Source: Dactylorhiza incarnata (lineage: Eukaryota > Streptophyta > Magnoliopsida > Asparagales > Orchidaceae). Taken from it: 64,000 nt of DNA. How positions within the stretch are numbered: position 1 is the first letter of the stretch; every line of letters starts with the position of its first letter. The notes below the pieces were generated by a model, which was not told the origin of the DNA, did no database searches, and worked only from the letters and a program-made list of their open reading frames with translations. The stretch spans positions 1,178,001-1,242,000 of the forward strand of contig JAWHQI010000065.1 in assembly GCA_033032865.1 (NCBI GenBank). The letters run 5' to 3'. Below are positions 59,123 to 64,000 of this stretch, one piece after another. The position numbers and the translations under genes were made by a program.

Positions 59123-59899
59123 ATGCACAGTCGTCGTGCTATGCTCGTGACTCGTTCAATGACCCTCCACGCCGACGAAAATGTCTCTACCACTGCCTCT
59201 GTGGACTCTCATCGCTTAGATCAACTCGAAGCCCGACTTGAGGATGTCACTCTCCTTCTTAGAGAGCTCGCGGCCACGGCGGTAAACCTCCCTCCGTCCC
59301 CTCCGCCACCACCACCGCAACCACTTCGGCCCATCCCGGACAACATGAGATTTCTTCACCCCGCTATGGACATCCACATGATCCATCTCCATCGAATCTA
59401 GTTCTCTGTGTTCAACATCATCGACCCTCTCGGTTGGATTGCCCGCACCGAACAGTTCTTCAACCTCCAGTCCACCCCCGAAAACCAGGAGGTTCCCCTG
59501 TACACTATTAATATGGAAGGTTCGACGCTCCATTGGGTGTGTTGGACGCGCCAGAAGGTTCCTGACCTCTCCTGGACCACGATAAAGGAGGAGCTCCTCC
59601 GCCACTATGACACCCGTCAGGCTGGTAATGCCTACGAGCACCTCAGCTTCGTGCGCCAGTCTGACACTGTGGCCACTTACATTGAAGAGTTCATCAAGGT
59701 CGCCGCGCACGTACCCGATCTATCCCCCGACCACTACCTGGGATACTTCCTTGGGGATCTACAACCCCAGCTTTGGGCACGCCTCCAAGTCCACAATCTG
59801 ACGACTCTTTCTCGTGCCATGGAGCAAGCATGTTGCCTCAACGAGGAACTTTACAACACCCAGCCGTCGTCCTCGGCCCGACCACCCAACAAGCCATAG
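59123..59899 (+). pseudogene. element A gag with one in-frame stop
   Basis: ATG at 59123 (MHSRRAMLVTRSMTLHAD), then a coiled coil DQLEARLEDVTLLLRELA, a Pro-rich linker (PPSPPPPPPQP), a TAG at 59399-59401, and in the same frame the gypsy gag core: DPLGWIARTEQFFN, MEGSTLHWVCWTRQKVPDLS and VATYIEEFIKVAAHV, ending Pro-rich at 59899. This is the Retrotrans_gag domain. No zinc knuckle and no pol follow. Only the TAG interrupts it; whether it is read through is unknown. Confidence 0.8.
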
Positions 59900-60233
59900 C
59901 CACTGAAATCCCCGCCGCCTCCTGCCCGCTTAGATTACTTGCCCCAGCCTGGGACCTCGCTGCTAGAGTCGTCTCCACTGGCGCCCCGACGAACCCACCG
60001 CTTTTCTCACGAGCAGCACCTCGAGCTTCTCCGCAAGGGTCTTCGCTTTCGCTTCCAGCAGTCGTACTCTCTCACTCACGTCTACGCTTTCAAAGACTTG
60101 TGCATGCAGGTGGGATCTGAAAACGACGGTCCTGACTTCGGGGACTTAGACCCCTGACGCTTGCAAATGACCCCTACGGACCTCCACCTTGAAAGCAAGG
60201 TCGTTTTTTTAAGAGGCGATAGTTGATACGTAT
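59900..60233 (+). other. element A 3' untranslated tail
   Basis: Short coding remnants, ending with a GLU-rich LHLESKVVFLRGD segment that resembles the last residues of gypsy polyproteins, then the tract AAGAGGCGATAG before the 3' LTR. TGATACGTAT is duplicated at the LTR edge (60224 and 60234). Confidence 0.55.
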
Positions 60234-60481
60234 TGATACGTATCTTGTCATGTAGTCTCTTGTCTTGTAGTGAGATCTCCATCTATATAAGGAGCCCCTT
60301 AGGTGAGTTATCTTTTATCTTTGAGCATTAGTCTTTTGATCTCTCTTTGAAGAGGGGAGTGTCTTGGAGGACCCAGCCTTTGGATACTTGGCAAGAGCTT
60401 GTCTTCTGATTGTATCTTTTATTTCCTGCAATACAAGTTCACATTCTTTGTTTTAAACATTGATACGGCTAGCCCGTGTCA
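60234..60481 (+). mobile_element. element A 3' LTR
   Basis: TGATACGTATCTTG to GCTAGCCCGTGTCA. TATA box CTATATAAGGAG at 60284-60295. Followed by target duplication CAATT. Confidence 0.88.
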
Positions 60482-60486
60482 CAATT

Positions 60487-61337
60487 GCACTTTAACATAT
60501 TCGGCAATGTCATCTTCTCAAAGCACGACTTGTCGGGCACATGAGGTGGATCTTTAATCACTTTTGGTACTCACAACTACCCGAGCCCGATGGGACAGGA
60601 GGATTGACCACACCAGACCAAATGTTTGATCGATCTTAATCTAGAAGAAACCATGAATATCTGGAAACAAATCAAGCAGCTGACATGTCCAATGAAGAGA
60701 TTAATTCCGTCGGGACTTCCCGGAATTACATTGGAAATGAAAAAAATTATGGCTAAAATCATTTAAATCCCTGCCGAGTATTTAATGTTTATTATTTGTA
60801 TTTTGTTTTTTCAAAATGTTTTCTCATGCTTTGTTTATGTTGCAGCAACATTTTGAAATCTACTTCCATCGTAATATTTTGAAATCTACTTTCTATGGTG
60901 CTCAAAGCTGTTGAAAGAAAATATAAATGCGAAAACAGTTTTGGAGCAGAAAACAGCTGTTTTGAGAGGCAAATTCTACGGCGGGCGAGAATATGTTGGC
61001 AGATAGAAAGCGCGATGGATTAGTCTAAGCGGAAGCTTGATCGTGCGAGGAGAGAGAAAGAGGAATCTTGTTAGGAGGTCATTCGAACGTCGACGGCTAT
61101 AGCAGATGAGGCATGGTGCTTCTTATGTCGAAATTGGCAACGTCTCACTGTGAGTTCATCGATCCATGTTGATCGTGTGGTCGATCGATGCACGGGATTT
61201 GCGCGCTATGGGTTGCCACATGGGAGTAGATGGGATCTGCCTAAGGCAAGATCAATCAATCTGCTACGGAAGAGAGGTGTGGATGTGAGATATCGACTAA
61301 CATGACGCGGAAGTAAGTGAGGACTTTGATACCAATT
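60487..61337. other. host-like sequence and 5' internal part of a retroelement
   Basis: 60487-60900 continues the locus interrupted by A and D. A short minus-strand frame near 60487-60565 (DPPHVPDKSCFEKMTLPNML) has coding-like composition but only about 27 codons. 60980-61337 appears to be the leader of the LTR starting at 61338, with a primer-binding site TGGTATCAAAG on the minus strand (about 61323-61333). Confidence 0.3.
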
Positions 61338-61761
61338 TGATATGAACCTAAATCGTATCAGAATAATGCGGAGCTTTGTCATGATTACGAGAGCCTTGGA
61401 GCTCGATGGAGACCAATAAAATCCCTAAACCATAGCTAAAGAGAAAACTAAGAGAGGAAGGAGATAATTTCTTATTTGTACATTCCCTGGCCCTAAGGCT
61501 CTTTAGAGTATGCATGAAAGACCTTTGCAAGTAAATCCACATCCTCAGACTATTTACAAAAACACCAAAGACAACATAATGATAAAAGCACTTAAAATTT
61601 TAAAAATAGAGCATACTTCTATTAATGACTCATCGTCGAAACCGACCATAACATATGACACTCCAAATAACCAAAAGGTCACCCTTACAATGATCTACAT
61701 GAGCAATCAACACTTCATTGGCTAAGGTGGTTATGCCAAACAAGTACATTTATGTCCACGT
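61338..61761 (-). mobile_element. LTR fragment with adjacent primer-binding site
   Basis: Starts TGATATGAACC next to the minus-strand primer-binding site and contains no gene. The right end is cut by the F1 copy at 61762. Confidence 0.4.
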
Positions 61762-62290
61762 TGAAAGTGTGAAATAGTAATTGAGAATTACTCTAGAGGG
61801 GGTGAATAGAGATTTAAAAACTTTTACTCAATCATTTACAGTACATGTCAGATTATATAGACAGAATAAAAGGTTATGCGAGATAATATATTCTAAGCTA
61901 TAGAGCAATCATCCAGACGACAGAAAAGTTTTATAGAGATTCCCCAAAATCTTGGATAAGTCCTCTCTTCTACCTCTTGGTAAACTTTCACTACAAAGTG
62001 CTAAGTCTTTTGATAACGAGACTCTTAGAACCACAATTGAATCTTTTGATAAGGAGATTCTTTGAACCACCAAGTATTTTGATAAAGAGACTCTTAGAAC
62101 CAATGACTCTTTTGATAAGACTCTTAGAACCACTGAATCCTTTCGAGAGGGATTCTGAAAACTCTTCACTGAATACTTTGGAGAGAGATTCTTAAAACTC
62201 TTTTGTAACGGATGGATGTAGCAGACTTTCCCACAATGAGATCCTTTCGTCGACTAGCTTTGAATGGATCTTTGATGTTCACCTAGAAGT
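61762..62290. mobile_element. F1-family LTR, copy d, truncated
   Basis: Starts TGAAAGTGTGAAAT, has CTCTAGAGGGGGTGAATAGAG and the stem-loop array at 62003-62191, then similarity ends near 62290. About 1.1 kb of the family LTR is missing. Confidence 0.65.
62003..62191. repeat. tandem stem-loop array in F1-d LTR
   Basis: Six units. Stems include GAATCT/AGATTC and GAATCC/GGATTC; others show single mismatches or a shortened loop. Confidence 0.8.
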
Positions 62291-62364
62291 TGGCAATCAC
62301 CCCAGGACGCCCGGACCGAGCATTATCACCCCAGGAGATTTTCCTTGATATTTTTGAGCGAGCT

Positions 62365-62560
62365 CTCCAATTAGCGCTAACTCCCCAGCAGTTCGCGTCG
62401 TCTCTCCAATTAGCGCTAACTCCTCAGCAGTTCGCGTCGTCTCTCCAATAGCAAGCTCCCCAGTTAGCGCTAACTCCCCAGTAATTCGCGTCGTCTCTCC
62501 AGCAGTGAGCTCCCCAATTAGCGTTAACTCCCCAACAGTTCGTGTCGTCACTCCTCTAGC
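62365..62560. repeat. tandem array of 'CCAATTAGCGCTAACTCC' units in F5
   Basis: About five units of 38-40 bp built on TTAGCGCTAACTCCCCAGCA and GTTCGCGTCGTCTCTCC. TTAGCGCTAA is a perfect palindrome in most units. Confidence 0.85.
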
Positions 62561-62744
62561 GACCGCCCAGCTAGCGCTCAGTCCCTCCAGAAGTTGGCGC
62601 ACAGAAGTAAGGGCGGTTACGTATGGAGTAACCGCGCCCTCCTCCATCCAACCGGTGGTCAAGCCGGACAGCCCTCAGCAGCAGCCAGAGTCAAGAGGGG
62701 ATTAGGCGAACACCCTAGGAGTCCACCTGAGCTCCACTCCTTAG

Positions 62745-62912
62745 CTAGCAGTGGCTTGCGCGATTACAGCATATTGTAACCGCGTGAACCCTCCTCCCTC
62801 CTTAGTTAGCAGTGGCTTGTGCGGTTACAGTTGTTATAACCGCACGAACCCTCTACTCTCCTTAGTTAGCGGTGGCTTGTGCGGTTACAGACTGCTGTAA
62901 CCGCACGAACCC
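62745..62912. repeat. three tandem hairpins (GTGCGGTTACAG / CTGTAACCGCAC) in F5
   Basis: Unit of about 57 bp: TAGTTAGCAGTGGCTTGTGC, GGTTACAG, short loop, GTAACCGCACGAACCCT. Units two and three have 10-12 bp stems; unit one has mismatches. They end about 45 bp before the TATA box. Confidence 0.85.
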
Positions 62913-62957
62913 TTTAGCATTAATTGCTCTCAACCGTCCGGGAAGTTCACCCTTTTG

Positions 62958-62966
62958 TATAAATAG
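62958..62966 (+). promoter_or_regulatory. F5 LTR TATA box
   Basis: TATAAATAG followed by GGAGATAGGGG, close to the TATA context of element C antisense genes (TATAAATAGGGGGG). Confidence 0.7.
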
Positions 62967-63298
62967 GGAGATAGGGGTGCTTGGAGAGGGGACGAAACTT
63001 GATCCAGAATCTACCTTGTAGTAGGTGCGGTTACAAGTTCTGAGTCATCAGATGCCTTCGATTTTCTATGCCTTCTCGTGTCTTGTAATAGCTTGTAACA
63101 ACATATTTTGTGGAATATTACTGTCCGCAGTAAGTGGTATTCGCCGCTGCGGGTAAATCTGGTGTTCTTCGCTACTAGCGGCAAGCTCTTTTCTGTGTTC
63201 TGTTCACTCGACCCTCAAGGGCTAGTAACTGATTGTTTGTGGTTCTTGATTCACCCGTTATCCGCCTGACCCGTCGTTGAGTGTGGAGGTTGGTGACA

Positions 63299-64000
63299 AT
63301 TTTGGCATCAACAATTAACCACGCGACCTTCAAATCAAGCGGTTGGTGAAATCGCCCATGCAGTTGGAGGACGGCAGTAGTATTTGCCCGAGCCCAGAAC
63401 CATCACGGTTTGGGCGGTTACTCTAGGGTGTGTTCGCCCAAGACCCAGAACCGTTCTAGTTTGTGTGACTACTTTGGGGAGTGTTCGCCCACTCCAGGGA
63501 GTAACCGCCTGTCGTGCGGATTACAATGGGGAAGTCGCGGCCACTACCCCAAGGACCCCGACAGCCTTTGCCTTGGAGAAGTATGTGTTGTTACTAGTGC
63601 AGTCACCCGAGATAAAGTCCACTCTTAACCTGAAACCGCCTTGATCGTGTGGTTACCTAGAGAAGTGTCCGCACCTATCCGTGGATGAACAAAGTAAATA
63701 GCACGTTAGTGAGGTTGCAGGTTTTCGCTCAAGATAGCATGCAAACTTGAAACAGTCATAACTTATGGTCCGACCATCCGATTTTTGCCTATAGCACCTT
63801 TTTGGAAAGACCTCGGAGCCCTCCATCCATTGGTGAACCGGTATCGCCCGTTCGAGTTCGTTTCGCGCGCCCAGAACACCAAAAATCGACTCCATTTAAA
63901 AGTTATCACAGTTTTTCTCTTTTGGCCATTTTTGTCTCAATGGAAATGTCATCAAAGTCTTCCGAAAACTCTTTTGATGATCCAGAAGTACCTGTCAAAA
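63299..64000 (+). mobile_element. F5 internal leader, partial
   Basis: Begins with the primer-binding region. At 63390-63520 two imperfect copies of a segment including GTGTTCGCCCA, CCCAGAACC and a TTTG...GACTAC core occur. No gag domain is readable before the window ends. Confidence 0.4.

Larger units (their letters stand above)
44748..60481 (+). mobile_element. element A: gag-only Ty3-gypsy element (TR-GAG type), host of the nest
   Basis: Target duplication CAATT at 44743-44747 and 60482-60486. The 5' LTR is split by element B (44748-44809 and 58389-58563); the 3' LTR is 60234-60481. Without inserts A is about 2.1 kb, with a gag gene and a short tail but no protease, RT or integrase. It therefore depends on enzymes from another element. 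It inserted 53 bp from element D's right target copy, in what appears to be host sequence. Confidence 0.88.
62294..63298 (+). mobile_element. F5: plus-strand LTR (left edge uncertain)
   Basis: Has a TATA box at 62958-62966, a GC-rich array region upstream, a TTGTAATAGCTTGTAAC polyadenylation-like stretch near 63083, and ends GGTTGGTGACA at 63298, followed by ATTTTGGCATCAAC, the position of a primer-binding site. The element therefore reads on the plus strand and continues past the window. Plus-strand ORFs inside (62505-62705 and others) are repeat-derived. Confidence 0.55.

Overview
This is nuclear DNA of a flowering plant. It is built almost entirely from LTR retrotransposons and non-autonomous DNA transposons, with GT/AG-type exons of at least one host gene between them. 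Primer-binding sites for initiator-Met tRNA (TGGTATCAGAG on the minus strand), Ty1-copia and Ty3-gypsy domains, and hAT and Tourist MITEs all fit an angiosperm. I cannot name the family. No bacterial genes, rRNA, tRNA genes or CRISPR arrays were seen.

Layout. 1-12 kb: LTRs of two recurring families. Family F1 (TGAAAGTGCACAG...TTCCCAACA) has copies at 113, 2686, 28002 and 61762. Family F3 (TGTAA...TTACA) has a solo LTR nested in an F1 LTR, plus relatives. 12-15.1 kb: unique-looking sequence with a Tourist MITE and weak exon candidates on the minus strand. 15.2-25 kb: three non-autonomous hAT elements with exact 8-bp target duplications, and an internally deleted chromovirus-like gypsy element (16763-23261). 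25-37 kb: AT-rich LTR debris, a 360-bp direct repeat flanking an F1 LTR, a decayed copia gag and a decayed gypsy integrase. 37.6-39.5 kb: exons of a plant ELM2/SANT (ARID1/2-like) gene on the minus strand. 39.56-60.48 kb: a 21-kb insertion cluster beside that gene. It holds copia element D (TSD GGAAC), then a three-deep nest: gag-only element A (TSD CAATT) contains related element B (TSD GTTAT), which contains Tat-lineage gypsy element C (TSD GCCCC). 60.5-64 kb: more LTRs, including a plus-strand LTR with hairpin arrays upstream of its TATA box.

Most notable: (1) Element C is young (about 7 differences between 675-bp LTRs) and its gag-pol is broken. Yet its opposite strand carries two spliced genes, each behind its own TATAAATAG box. 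The first keeps an open frame of 386 codons across two short introns. (2) F1 LTRs carry tandem stem-loops with a constant loop and compensating stem changes, which suggests selection on the folded form. (3) Nesting order agrees with LTR divergence (B more diverged than C), giving a readable insertion history next to a host gene.
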